Positions 1-8,972 are shown, numbered from the stretch's first letter. The stretch: 64,000 nt of DNA from Desulfobacter latus (GCF_013389365.1 NZ_JACADJ010000009.1:1-64000); one strand, 5' to 3'. Notes: generated by a model from the sequence alone, not told the origin. Program-made: numbers and translations.

Positions 1-179
1 GCCATGTATTACTATCTTTTATTTAAAACTAGTAATTTATAACTATTTGAATATACGTCAGAATACGTTTTCTATTGTGCATAACATAGATGATAAAAGT
101 TACGTTTTTTTAGGTCCTGAATAATTCTTAAAATACTGATAACATGAACTATTCTGATCCTCTCTAAAAGAGCCACACC
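1..179. other. AT-rich flank without a visible gene
   Basis: This stretch lies downstream of the transposase at 180-1427 and shows no convincing reading frame. It contains AATATACGTCAG at 50-61, which recurs in the same orientation at 1458-1469 just upstream of the transposase start. Related transposons often carry an AAA ATPase gene after the DDE transposase; none is visible here. Confidence 0.5.
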
Positions 180-1427
180 CTAATCATTTTCAGGTTTTCC
201 TGGTGCCTTTACCGGTGGCGCAGGGTCTACTGCTGTCCGCTGGTGCAGGATACCTTCTGCCAAATATACCCCTTTTAATGAATAAACCTGGACGGTATCC
301 TGGTTGGAAAAGGGATCATATCTGACCTCTACCCGATCACCGCGAAGCCTGGGATCTGTTTTGTAATATCGTTTGTTCAGCTGGATATCAGAAAATGTAG
401 CGTGCACCGTTCGTTTGACGGTTTGCATAAAGGATGTACAAAAGGCATTTAAATCCATCCGGCGAGTAACACGAGTCCCTTGATGAAGAGCCTCTTCCGG
501 TGTGGTTCCGATTTCTGTATGGCGGGTTTTATGGTAATCCTGTGCCAACCATGCAGCAAAAGCATGGTTTAACTCATCCAGGCTCAGAATGTCGCCGGCA
601 CGGACTTCCGCCTCAAATCGTTCCTGGATCGTTCGAAACAGGCGTTCAATGATCCCACCGCCTTCCGGGTCACCTTTTTTTCGATACAACAGACGGATAC
701 CGGTACGGTAACATGCGGCTTTAAGGCCGTTGGAATGGTAGACCTTGGCATTATCAATATATAAGCCAAGCGGCATCCCGTGGGTTGCCAGGGCGCGTAG
801 CAATGTGTCGATCAGAACGTCCAGATTTTGCCGGTAATAATACCGTGCTGAAACCCCATACCGGCTGCAGCAGTCAATAAACGCCGACAGATAAGTAGGA
901 ACTGCATCCGGGCCGTTCATGACATAAGGCCCCTCCTCGAAGTCACCGACCCACATATCGTGTGCATTTTCACAGGTCCAGCGTTTACGCACCGGTTTTG
1001 TGGTTACCCCCAGTTTGAGACGGGTGGCACCGGCATCTTTTAAATGACGATAAAGGGTGGACCGGGGGATGGTGGTACCAAACTGTTCCTCAAGAATCCT
1101 GTTGATGGTGATATCCGACCGGTATGGCTGCTCTTTTTTTATGGCAATAGCCGCTTTGATGATCTCTTCAGCGACACTTCTGCTTTTCCCCTGATCATTC
1201 CTTTTTTTACGGCCCAGGGCGTCAAATCCTCCGATCCGGTATGCTGCCAGTTTTCGCTTCAGGGTCGAAAGGGAGGGTTTTTTGCACTTCCCGTCCGGAT
1301 AAACGACGGGTTCTTGAGCCAGATTTTTCAGATACCTGTTCGTTTCTTCCGGCGATATTTCCGAATAAAGAATCGGTCGTAACAGGTCACACCAGAAAAC
1401 TGCCAATTGTTCGTTTTTTGGGTCCAT
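180..1427 (-). CDS. DDE (rve-type) transposase
   Basis: This 415-residue protein is a DDE recombinase of the IS481/Mu-like integrase-core type. It would cut and join transposon ends. The N-terminal ~140 residues look like helix-turn-helix domains (a LSTLKRKLAAYRIGGFDAL stretch and a second HTH around IPRSTLYRHLKDAG). The catalytic core follows, with Asp in WVGDFEEGPYV, Asp in LYIDNAKVYHS and Glu in GGGIIERLFRTI, so all three acidic residues are present. The C-terminal part is a basic beta-rich domain typical of Mu-type transposases. It starts at an ATG 39 bp downstream of the zinc-ribbon gene on the same strand, so the two probably form one transposon operon. The length looks complete. The exact IS family is not resolved. 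Confidence 0.85.
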   Translation of the reverse strand: MDPKNEQLAVFWCDLLRPILYSEISPEETNRYLKNLAQEPVVYPDGKCKKPSLSTLKRKLAAYRIGGFDALGRKKRNDQGKSRSVAEEIIKAAIAIKKEQPYRSDITINRILEEQFGTTIPRSTLYRHLKDAGATRLKLGVTTKPVRKRWTCENAHDMWVGDFEEGPYVMNGPDAVPTYLSAFIDCCSRYGVSARYYYRQNLDVLIDTLLRALATHGMPLGLYIDNAKVYHSNGLKAACYRTGIRLLYRKKGDPEGGGIIERLFRTIQERFEAEVRAGDILSLDELNHAFAAWLAQDYHKTRHTEIGTTPEEALHQGTRVTRRMDLNAFCTSFMQTVKRTVHATFSDIQLNKRYYKTDPRLRGDRVEVRYDPFSNQDTVQVYSLKGVYLAEGILHQRTAVDPAPPVKAPGKPEND

Positions 1428-1465
1428 AATTGCCTCCTGTTTTTGGGTTCTGGAGGCAATATACG

Positions 1466-2179
1466 TCAGGTATAACCGGCACGGGTTGCCAACTTGGGGA
1501 AAATGGGGACCCGGAATTGGGCCAGATACAGGGGCACAAGAGTTACCAGCTGGAAACAGGTAAGAAGTATCTGTTTTCTTTTCGAAGACATGTATTTTAG
1601 AGGAGAGATTTTCAGGCCTGCCAGGTCACGGCACAAGGACGTCGTTGGATTCGCTTGAACCATCAGGTCTGTAGCATTTTGAACCACACCGGCATATCCG
1701 CCAAGGGTGGTGATCCACCTGTGAATAGTGGAATGTTCCATCATGGGCTCATGATCGGTCTTAGAATTTGGGTCAACCTGGTGTGGCAATGGACATTCAT
1801 CTACCAACCGGCGGTACGAATGGGTAGGGTCATTGACATATGCCTGACTGAATGCCAGGATCGTGGGAATGGTATAGCGTTTGTACGGAAGGGCAAAATC
1901 GGGATAGGCTGTTGCTGTTTTATTGCACCCCGGGCACTTCCATCGCAGCAACAGTCCTTTTATAGGCACGACAGTTTGCTCGACAATCACGTAAAATGTA
2001 CGTTTGCGCTTTTCGTGCGGCTTGAACCGGCTTGATTCAACATTGCAACGCGGACAATCCGGCAGTCAACAGGGCGACAGGCCTTGATTTACCAAATCCG
2101 TGTGATGTTGAATTTGGTCTTCAGTTGCTGATATCATAAGTTGGGGCTTGAGATTAGCAATGGATTTAGTGTAATTCAT
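1466..2179 (-). pseudogene. DUF6431-like zinc-ribbon transposon protein with in-frame UGA
   Basis: Reading from an ATG at 2179, which has a GGGGGA ribosome binding site just upstream, the frame runs 237 codons with one in-frame TGA at 2066-2068 (codon 38). The context is SPC-(UGA)-LPDCPRC. Further Cys pairs (CPRC, then KCPGC) suggest a zinc ribbon of the DUF6431 kind that precedes DDE transposases in some mobile elements; this family call is from memory of the pattern. The TGA could be a nonsense mutation of a Cys codon (one base change) or a selenocysteine codon, since true selenoprotein genes occur in this window. Unlike grdA and grdB, I see no hairpin with a GGU-type loop about 18 nt downstream, so a broken gene is more likely. 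A GTG at 1990 could start a shorter product. Confidence 0.55.
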
Positions 2180-2247
2180 AGGAGTCCCCCTTTTTGGGTT
2201 TGAAGTTTGGGTTGTGGAGACTCATGACTTAGTGCCTTTTGGTGTAG

Positions 2248-3705
2248 TCGTCAACCTCAGACGAAAAAGGGGGGCTTTCATATCATGATGAGGGGCGCGG
2301 GGTAAGCGGGGGATTTCTAAACTCTTTTTTCGCGGGATATGCGGGGTCTGCTACCCTAAATATTCTCGGATATTCCACCCATTTATTCCAAGACTTAGCA
2401 TCTCAGCGCAAGTTATCCCAACAAATAGATAATAATATCATTGAATTCGGTAGTATTGAGGGTGACAGGCTTGATCAACAAATGCCGGCAAAACTAATCA
2501 CGCTTTGCGAGGATGAAACCTTTCATCCTGAAATTTGTCTTGTGGCCATGGAACCGGTATCAAACTTTATCCTTGTAGAGAAATATGCTCTCAATCGAGA
2601 GGCCAAAACCTGGAACGAGGCGGTAGACGATGCTCTTTCCAATTTACCGGTTGAGGTCATCCAAGTTACCAGTGATGAAGGTCGCAGCCTGATCAGTCAT
2701 GCACTCAAAGGTTTGAAGGTTCACCATTCACCAGACTGCTTCCATGTCATCTATGAAATTGGGAGAGGTACTTGCGGAGCCTTGATGTCGAAAGTAAGAC
2801 AAGCTGAAAAAGAACACGAGAAAATGGTCAAACAGACCCATATCATCAAGCAGAAAAAAGACAAATTCGACAATGCTGATAAACGGCCTCGGGGACGAAG
2901 ACCCAATTTTGAAAAGAAAATCCAAGAGGCTGAAATTGCTGAGCAAAGCGCCAAAAAGAAGTGGGATCAAGCCAGCTTAAACCACGAAACTGTACTCACT
3001 GAAAAGGCCCAGATAGGGCAAGTATACCACCCATACAACCTTAAAACCGGCCAAAGGCAGGATTCAGAAACCGTCTCCGGTCTTTTGGCGGACTGTTTTG
3101 ATAAAATTCACACTGCGACAACTGATCTCACGGATCGGTGTAAGGAACGCGTCAATAAAGCCCAACGTGTTGTGGGCAGCATGGTGGCAAGCATCGGTTT
3201 TTTCTTCCAAATGGTAGAAATTTATCTTGATAATATGCAAGTATCGACTCGTGACAAGCACTTGATGCACAACTACTTGATCCCGGGCAATTATTTAAAA
3301 CTGGTTGCCAATAAAGAAAGGGATGTTCAACGAAAAGCCGAAATCCTTCAAGTTGCTCAAAAATTGCTATTGATTGTTGAGAGCACCGGTGACGCATGTT
3401 CAGATTGTAATATAGAGGAACTGAATAAAGCGGCTATTGAATGTGCCCAATTGTTTCAGAGATCAAGTTCCTGCGTTGAAGGGAGGAATGGGCAATTAGC
3501 ACTTCGTCACCAAGGAATTCATCGGCTTAATGATCGACAGTTAAAAGCGTATACAATCATGCACAACTATTATATTCGAAGACGAGATGGAACTACAGCT
3601 GCTGAGCGTTTTTTTAATGCTAAACCGAACGACCTTTTTGAATATCTGTTGGATCATGTGGATTATCCAGTGCGACCACGGAACAGCTTAAAATCAGTTG
3701 CTTAG
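2248..3705 (+). pseudogene. Transposase (DUF6399-like), 5' end missing
   Basis: The frame is open from 2248, but no ATG, GTG or TTG occurs in it until the ATG at 2482, which gives 407 residues. The in-frame sequence before 2482 (for example FFAGYAGSATLNILGYSTHL) reads as genuine protein, so the natural N-terminus has been lost. The protein carries a DDE-like Asp in VTSDEGRSLI, a charged coiled-coil segment (about residues 95-175) with many Lys and Glu, and a C-terminal CVEGRNGQLALRHQG motif with a conserved Glu, as in transposases annotated DUF6399. It is probably inactive because about 100 N-terminal residues cannot be started. The assignment to DUF6399 rests on recognition of the overall pattern. 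Confidence 0.6.
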
Positions 3706-3744
3706 CACTTAGTGGGCGAAGTTAGAACCAAGCCCCCTTTTTTA
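2265..3744. mobile_element. IS with GGGGGC-type inverted ends, inserted in parE
   Basis: AAAAAGGGGGGCTT at 2265-2278 and AAGCCCCCTTTTTT at 3731-3744 form terminal inverted repeats around a single transposase reading frame. The right end lies inside the parE coding sequence, where the toxin stops resembling its family at the IS edge. The missing parE 3' part is not seen directly left of 2265, so later rearrangement or deletion is likely. Target duplications were not identified. Confidence 0.6.
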
Positions 3745-3914
3745 ATTTCTTCACGTTTCCGGCCTATATCTGGGCTTTCTGCTATCATTTGCAGCTTTTT
3801 TTCAATTAGTTTTAAGTAAGTGATGGTCTGTTGTTCACCAAATTTTTCAAATGAATAGGCTTTGATGTCACGCAAACTCTTTTGCGCATTGGGAGAAAGA
3901 ATATATTGATTCAT
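3702..3914 (-). pseudogene. parE: ParE-family toxin, C-terminus replaced by IS sequence
   Basis: The first ~59 residues (MNQYILSPNAQKSLRDIKAYSFEKFG... to IGRKREEIKKG) match the start of RelE/ParE toxins, which are usually about 95 residues and poison DNA gyrase or the ribosome. After IKKG the frame enters the inverted repeat of the neighbouring IS and ends in an unrelated tail, so the C-terminal strand with the functional residues is gone. It follows parD by one base on the same strand, the standard antitoxin-toxin order. A dead toxin next to an intact antitoxin is expected to be harmless. Confidence 0.75.
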
Positions 3915-3915
3915 G

Positions 3916-4152
3916 TCAACCGATCAATTCATCCATAAAAGATTGGCCGTCAATCCCTTGTCCTTTGTCAAGCTGCGCTTCACCTTCAGCCAGTCTTGCG
4001 CGTAACACTTCCAGCTTGGTTTCTTCAACTTCTAGAAGCCGCAAACCCGCACGAACGGCTTCGCTTGTATTATCAAAACGGCCTTGTGAAATTTTTGATT
4101 TGATAAAGTCGAAAAAATGATCACCCAAGGTGACATTGGTATTTCTTTGCAT
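3916..4152 (-). CDS. parD: ParD-family ribbon-helix-helix antitoxin
   Basis: This 78-residue protein has the N-terminal ribbon-helix-helix pattern of ParD antitoxins (VTLGDHFFDFIKSKISQGRFDNTSEAVRAGLRLLE), followed by a charged tail that would wrap the ParE toxin. It should bind its own promoter and neutralise ParE. It lies directly upstream of the truncated parE at 3702-3914. Upstream of its ATG are two near-identical 18-bp direct repeats (4183-4219), plausible operator half-sites for autoregulation. The length is normal and there is no sign of damage. Confidence 0.85.
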   Translation of the reverse strand: MQRNTNVTLGDHFFDFIKSKISQGRFDNTSEAVRAGLRLLEVEETKLEVLRARLAEGEAQLDKGQGIDGQSFMDELIG

Positions 4153-4182
4153 GGCAGGCTCTCCAAATTTTTTTATACCAAT

Positions 4183-4219
4183 ATATAATACACAGTTTTT
4201 AATATAATATACAGTTTTT
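4183..4219 (-). promoter_or_regulatory. Tandem 18-bp repeats, likely parD operator
   Basis: ATATAATACACAGTTTTT (4183-4200) and ATATAATATACAGTTTTT (4202-4219) differ at one base and are separated by one base. They lie 31 bp before the parD start codon. RHH antitoxins bind short tandem sites in their own promoters, so this is the natural operator candidate. Confidence 0.4.
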
Positions 4220-4364
4220 TCCCTTCACATGATTACAACTCTTTCAATGCGAGACAGAAGACCGTTGACTTTGTCTATGAAAAAACTCTATTGTTCCAAA
4301 AAACCCCATGAGCACTGGCGTTTCTATTGTTGGGGATTGGAATCACCCCAATCCCCTTCGATTT

Positions 4365-5200
4365 TTACCGGTAAATATTCTCAATCCAATACATGGCCTC
4401 GGTGTCGCTGGTTTTTCCAAGATACCTCTGGGTGGTGGACAGGTTAGAGTGCCGGAGGATAATTTTTGAAACGATTTCAATCGGAACTCCTGATCGGCTT
4501 GCATAAGTGGCGGCATGTCTGCGGAGGTCATGAGGCTTTACATCAATTCCGATTTTCCTGCCTGCGCTTTTAACTATCTCCCTGGCCCGGGTATATCCCA
4601 GAGGGAAAATACGCTTATCATCCAGGATATTCTCAGCGGCAATATAATCACGCAACCGGTCTGCCACCTTTTGGGGTATAAAAACGACTTCGGAGGTACG
4701 GCCACTCTTGGGATTGGGCAAATGAAGTTTTCGATCCTGGACATCTTGAGGCTTCAATTTCAGAACTTCACCGATCCTCATTCCACCCCTTGCCATCAGT
4801 TCAAGCATCAGCCGGTTTCTGGGACTCTCCGTTTTGAAAATGAATTCATCAACGGCATCTCGTTCCAAGATTGTCCAGGGCGGCAACTTGGAAACTCGAA
4901 ATGTTTTTGATAGGACTGCGGACTCACATGGATTGGGAAGATCGGGCACGGCAGTATTTTTCACAAAATTGAAGAGGCTTTTGAGAAGGGAATATTTGAG
5001 TTTCTTGGTTGAGGGTTTCAGGCCTTCAGCGATTTTGACCAGAAACTCCATGATTTCGTCCGATGTTACTTCCGATACATCCCGTCTGCCGAATTGCTTT
5101 TGGAAGACCGCCAGAAAGTACCGATAATTTTGAATGGTGTTTTTTTTGAATTGAGTTCTTGATACGCCAGAAAATTCTTGATTGCCTGTGACATTTTCAT
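4365..5200 (-). pseudogene. Tyrosine recombinase/integrase with a frameshift in an A8 run
   Basis: The C-terminal 228 residues (ATG at 5051) carry the complete catalytic set: Arg in GGMRIGEVL, His-x-x-Arg in PHDLRRHAAT, His in LRHSN and the Tyr nucleophile in TTQRYLG. The SAM-like N-terminal domain continues upstream: an ATG at 5200 with an AGGAGGG site starts MKMSQAIKNFLAYQELNSKK. After a run of eight A (about 5142-5149) the reading continues in another frame (NTIQNYRYFLAVFQKQFG). A ninth A would restore one protein of about 278 residues. It may be a mutation, a sequencing error or slippage-controlled expression. The downstream ATG could still produce the catalytic domain alone, which would probably not bind DNA properly. 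Confidence 0.75.
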
Positions 5201-5475
5201 GATGATGCCCTCCTTTTTAAAATGTTGGAATCATCCTGATGGATCAGGACAAAGACAGTATACAAAATTTCCGGGGTAAAAAAACTAGACTTTTTTCAGA
5301 AATGCTCAGAAAAAGCCAGATCCGAAGGCATGTGTACTTGATCTGTTATTGGTGAGGTAGCCGAAACGCAGAATTGAGTTTTTTCATACCATTATTGTTT
5401 AGCCAACTTTCAATAGAAAAAAATGGGCAGGGTTATTTGAAAACCCTGCCTATAAAAAAATTATTCAACTTTAAA
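5201..5475. other. Intergenic stretch without a gene
   Basis: Between the integrase start and the PEP-CTERM fragment I see no supported coding region. It contains the integrase ribosome binding site and a terminator hairpin near 5426-5450 for the minus-strand fragment. Confidence 0.5.
5418..5450 (-). terminator. Rho-independent terminator of the PEP-CTERM fragment
   Basis: Read on the minus strand, GGCAGGGTT and AACCCTGCC form a 9-bp stem with a 7-base loop, followed by a C, an A and a T run. It sits about 25 bp after the stop codon at 5476 and fits intrinsic termination. Confidence 0.7.
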
Positions 5476-5688
5476 TTATTGTCTTTTTCTGCTAAATCCA
5501 GCAATTCCTAACAGGCCAAAGCCAAATAATAACATTGTAGCCGGTTCTGGGACTGGGCTATTCGATTGTAGAACAATAGATGTATCAATTCGAAAGTTAG
5601 ATGTAGTTGTATGGCGTTCAGCAAAAAACAAATCAAAATCGTACTCATTTCCACAGGGTCGTTCACCTTTGAAATCATTAAGGTTCAG
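5476..5688 (-). pseudogene. C-terminal fragment of a fibro-slime PEP-CTERM protein
   Basis: Minus-strand translation ends in PVPEPATMLLFGFGLLGIAGFSRKRQ-type sequence (split here: PVPEPAT, a hydrophobic helix, then SRKRQ). This is a classic PEP-CTERM sorting tail that exosortase/archaeosortase-like systems process for surface display. The preceding part (EYDFDLFFAERHTTTSNFRID) matches the end of fibro-slime domains. The frame is closed by a TGA at 5689-5691 and no start is found, so only about 70 residues of a larger extracellular protein remain. A terminator follows. The loss of the 5' part fits the disturbed state of this region. Confidence 0.7.
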
Positions 5689-5704
5689 TCAATTTTATCC
5701 GGTA

Positions 5705-6208
5705 TTAACTTGAATCTGATGAATGCGCTCGGTTAGTATCATGTATTTCATCGGAAAGTATGTTTAATGATTTTGCTAATTGGCCACATTCCTCACAGGA
5801 TTTGTTGATATGATTAAACATACTTGGGATATCATGCATATATTCCTTCATTTTATTATTAACGTTTATATCAAGTATTAATTGTTGTAATGTTAGTCTT
5901 TTGGCAGAGATATTAACAGCATCGCTTATATATTTCATATACAAATCTAAATGCTGTTTAGCTATCCCGGAAAAGTACTTTTTATTTTTAAAATAAAAAG
6001 TGCTCACATGAATTTTAAAGGCAGATAGGTCTTCATGTGCCATATTAAGTTCATCTACGCATTTTTGATAAACTCTCTTGTCAAAAATAGCATGGAGAAT
6101 CCGCCAAAAGCTGTCAATTCGGCCTCTGGTTTCGTGGAATTTTTTTATTTTATCTTCACCGAGTTTCAGAATTTTATTAAACTCTTTTCCAATATCCTTT
6201 TTGGGCAT
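5705..6208 (-). CDS. Hypothetical helical protein
   Basis: I do not recognise this 167-residue protein. It is Lys-rich, predicted mostly alpha-helical, with no signal peptide or membrane segment. It has one CEECG motif near residue 138, too little for a zinc site by itself. The DNA is more AT-rich than the housekeeping genes to the right, which suggests recent acquisition together with the mobile elements on its left. It starts at an ATG without an evident strong ribosome binding site and stands alone on the minus strand. Confidence 0.5.
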   Translation of the reverse strand: MPKKDIGKEFNKILKLGEDKIKKFHETRGRIDSFWRILHAIFDKRVYQKCVDELNMAHEDLSAFKIHVSTFYFKNKKYFSGIAKQHLDLYMKYISDAVNISAKRLTLQQLILDINVNNKMKEYMHDIPSMFNHINKSCEECGQLAKSLNILSDEIHDTNRAHSSDSS

Positions 6209-6428
6209 ATGAACTCAACTTTAAAATTAATTTTTTATATGAAAGAATTACCTAACATGCTGCTTTATTTCATTTTTTGTTGCGCCTATCAGGCGTATGG
6301 CCGTTATTGGAAATTAAACATTCTCTGCTAAAAATTGTAATAGTCAACTTTATGCTCTGTTAAAATTTCATTTTATTCTGGGCCAGAAAAACTGTTGACT
6401 ATGTCTATCATCGGTCGTGATAGAGCTT

Positions 6429-7103
6429 TCAAGATTCTGAGCCATAGGTCTTCAAATAGTTTTCGATCTTTGCTTTCATTTGGTCATCCAGAACAATTTT
6501 GCCCCCGATATCCCGGTTGTGCAGAAAATCAATGATCTCCCGTATGGTAACAATGGCAAAAATGGGAATGCCAAGGGTGTCTGCCACCTCTGCCAGGGCA
6601 TTTTTGTCTGTTTTTCCCTTTTCCTGGCGGTTGACGCTGATGATAATGCCGCAAACCTGGGGATTGCCGCAGCCTTTCAGAACTTCCAGGGATTCCCGGA
6701 TGGCCTTGCCCGAGGTGATGACGTCATCCACCAGGATCAGCCGGGTGTCGGAGGTCAACGGCATGCCCACCACAGCGCTTTTGTCTGCATAGGTTTTGGC
6801 TTCCTTGCGGTTGAACACATACCCTTTGTCAATACCCATGTCGGCCAGGGCACAGGCTGCTGTGATGCAAAGAGGAATACCCTTGTAGGCAGGTCCGTAA
6901 ATTCCGTGAAATTCTTCTTTTTTAAAACGGGCGTCGATGGCCCTGGCATAATAGGTACCCAGCTTTTTAATCTTTGATCCAGTGTCAAACATGCCGGTGT
7001 TGATAAAATAGGGGGCAATTCGGCCGCTTTTCAGCTCAAACTCACCAAACTTCAGGGCGTTGCACTGAACCAGAAACTCAATAAATTCCTCTTTATAATT
7101 CAT
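6429..7103 (-). CDS. pyrE: Orotate phosphoribosyltransferase
   Basis: PyrE joins orotate and PRPP to give orotidine 5'-monophosphate in de novo pyrimidine synthesis. The 224-residue protein has the type I PRTase PRPP-binding motif LILVDDVITSGKAI near residue 125 and an N-terminal orotate-contacting KSGRIAPYF segment. The length is normal. It is the last gene of a minus-strand pyrD-pyrK-pyrE series; a 124-bp gap with a 13-bp inverted repeat (7169-7210) separates it from pyrK, so part of the transcripts may stop there. The ATG at 7103 is preceded by an AAAGAAAGATGA-like purine stretch. Confidence 0.93.
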   Translation of the reverse strand: MNYKEEFIEFLVQCNALKFGEFELKSGRIAPYFINTGMFDTGSKIKKLGTYYARAIDARFKKEEFHGIYGPAYKGIPLCITAACALADMGIDKGYVFNRKEAKTYADKSAVVGMPLTSDTRLILVDDVITSGKAIRESLEVLKGCGNPQVCGIIISVNRQEKGKTDKNALAEVADTLGIPIFAIVTIREIIDFLHNRDIGGKIVLDDQMKAKIENYLKTYGSES

Positions 7104-7168
7104 CTTTCTTTTTTAACCTCTTATTTTCATACACAAACTGATTCAATTGAATATTTTATTTTACCATG

Positions 7169-7210
7169 AAGGACATGAAGAGCATGAAGAATATCAATCT
7201 TCATGTCCTT
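7169..7210 (-). repeat. 13-bp inverted repeat between pyrK and pyrE
   Basis: AAGGACATGAAGA (7169-7181) and TCTTCATGTCCTT (7198-7210) are perfect inverted arms with a 16-base spacer, which itself repeats GCATGAAGA. On the minus strand the hairpin lies just after the pyrK stop. It could attenuate or process the transcript. No long T run follows, so a strong terminator is unlikely. Confidence 0.5.
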
Positions 7211-7227
7211 GTATGGTTGAACATAAA

Positions 7228-8064
7228 CTACTGGCAGCGCCAGGACGCATATTCATCTAAAGGAACCGGCTTTCCGGTTTTCAACAGTGCCCGGGTATTA
7301 AAATCCGCCATGGTTCTCAAGGCCTTTGATCCAAACACCGGTCCGTCCATGCACACCACGGCATGACCACAGACACAGGCCCCGCAAACCCCGAATCCGC
7401 ATCGCATGTACCGTTCCAGGGAAACCTGGCAGGGGATACCGTGGGCTTCACAGATATCAAACACCTTTGCCATCATGATTTCCGGGCCGCAGGCATAGAC
7501 CATATCAAAATCAGGGCTGCCGGCAGCCGACAACGCTTTGATTTTTTTCACCAGGATATCCGTCACAAACCCTTTATATCCTTTTGATCCGTCATCCGTA
7601 CAAATTTCGACGTTTCCCGTAAACCGGTCCGGGTAGAGCAGAAAAGACTTGGAGCGGGCCCCCTGGATCAGCAGAATATCAGGCCCGTTACCGGCCTGAA
7701 AGGCCTCCACAAGAGGGGCAAGCGGTGCCATGCCGCAACCGCCGGCCACAACGGCAACCTGTTTGTGATCGCTTCCCATATTAAATCCGTTGCCAAAAGG
7801 CCCGCGGATACCGATTTTATCACCAGGTCCAAGGGATACGGCTTTTTTAGAAAAAACACCCTTGGCCTCCACGGTAATGCCGAAGCGGTCCGGATTGTGA
7901 TGGGAAATGGTATACGGTTTTTCATCCACGCCGGGAATCCACACCATGACAAACTGCCCCGGTTTAAAGTCAATGGCCTGGTTGACATACAGGGTGGCAA
8001 ACTCAGGGCTGTGAACTTCCTTGTCCGCCACCTCGACCATGGCGGGCATCAGCTGCGTAATCAT
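7228..8064 (-). CDS. pyrK: Dihydroorotate dehydrogenase B, electron-transfer subunit
   Basis: PyrK passes electrons from dihydroorotate (via PyrD) through FAD and a [2Fe-2S] cluster to NAD+. This 278-residue protein has a ferredoxin-reductase fold: an FAD-binding region early on (KPYTISHHNP), an NAD-binding region with GGCGMAPLAPLVEA, and a C-terminal iron-sulfur Cys cluster CGFGVCGACVCGHAVVC with four or more Cys. Its start overlaps the end of pyrD by 4 bp (ATGA), showing translational coupling and a PyrD1B-type heteromer. The length is slightly above the usual 260, with extra C-terminal residues. Confidence 0.93.
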   Translation of the reverse strand: MITQLMPAMVEVADKEVHSPEFATLYVNQAIDFKPGQFVMVWIPGVDEKPYTISHHNPDRFGITVEAKGVFSKKAVSLGPGDKIGIRGPFGNGFNMGSDHKQVAVVAGGCGMAPLAPLVEAFQAGNGPDILLIQGARSKSFLLYPDRFTGNVEICTDDGSKGYKGFVTDILVKKIKALSAAGSPDFDMVYACGPEIMMAKVFDICEAHGIPCQVSLERYMRCGFGVCGACVCGHAVVCMDGPVFGSKALRTMADFNTRALLKTGKPVPLDEYASWRCQ

Positions 8065-8972
8065 AAGACCTCCCTGTGAGCTGCACCCCGGATCTCTTCC
8101 ATGGTGGTGTCGTGGGCCGTCAGCCAGTCGTTGATCTCTTTATTTACCTTATCAAACACGTTTATCCCCCGGTACCTCACGGCCGTGCCGATTCCCACAA
8201 GCGTGGCCCCGGCCATGATGATCTCTATGGCGTCTTTCCCCGTGCTGATGCCGCCCAGGCCAATGATGGGAATGGAAACGGACCGAAAAATATCGTACAC
8301 ACAGCGCACGGCAATGGGTTTGATCATGGGACCGGAAAGCCCGCCCGTTTTAAAGGCAAGCACCGGACACCGGGACTCAATGTCGATAATCATGCCCGGC
8401 CCGGCCGTATTAATGGCGCAGATGGCATCGGCACCGGCATCCTCACACGCCTTTGCTATACCTGCGATATCCGGGGCCGCCGGCGTCAGCTTGGCAATCA
8501 GGGGCACATCAATCACTTTTTTTACCGCGGCCACAACATCATGGGAAGACTGGGCGTTGACCCCGAACAGCATGCCGTGCTTATCTGAATTGGGACAGGA
8601 GATATTCAGTTCAATAAAGTCCGGTCCCTGGGCTGCTACAAATCCGGCCACCCGGACAAATTCGTCCACAGACCCGCCGTAGATGCTGGCGTTTACGGGA
8701 AACGCCCGGCCTGACAGCTCCTGCCATTCGTCTTCCATATTCAGGTAGCCCGGGGAAGGCAGTCCCACGGCATTGATCATGCCGTTGCCAAGGTCAATGA
8801 CCGTTGGATTCTTATGGCCCTCCCGGGGGGCAGGCCCAATGGACTTCATAGTGGGCAGCCCGCACCCGTTTTCCCAGACCCGTTCCAGAATGGCTTTATT
8901 GTTGCCAAGCACGCCCGATGCCAGCACCAGGGGCGTGTGCAGGGTTTTCCCTAAAAACGTGGTTTGCATCAA
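8061..8972 (-). CDS. pyrD: Dihydroorotate dehydrogenase B, catalytic subunit
   Basis: PyrD oxidises dihydroorotate to orotate using FMN in the cytoplasm. The 303-residue TIM barrel begins TTFLGKTLHTPLVLASG, has the type 1B hallmark NISCPN around residue 128 with the catalytic Cys (SCPN), and the phosphate-binding GLGGISTGKDAIEIIMAGA near the C-terminus. It is coupled to pyrK by a 4-bp overlap, so this is the NAD-dependent 1B enzyme and not the quinone-linked class 2. It opens the minus-strand pyrimidine operon. Confidence 0.94.
   Translation of the reverse strand: MMQTTFLGKTLHTPLVLASGVLGNNKAILERVWENGCGLPTMKSIGPAPREGHKNPTVIDLGNGMINAVGLPSPGYLNMEDEWQELSGRAFPVNASIYGGSVDEFVRVAGFVAAQGPDFIELNISCPNSDKHGMLFGVNAQSSHDVVAAVKKVIDVPLIAKLTPAAPDIAGIAKACEDAGADAICAINTAGPGMIIDIESRCPVLAFKTGGLSGPMIKPIAVRCVYDIFRSVSIPIIGLGGISTGKDAIEIIMAGATLVGIGTAVRYRGINVFDKVNKEINDWLTAHDTTMEEIRGAAHREVL

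Noticed and set aside
1241-1429. Plus-strand frames opposite the transposase
   Set aside because: They are antisense shadows of the transposase with no independent coding signs.
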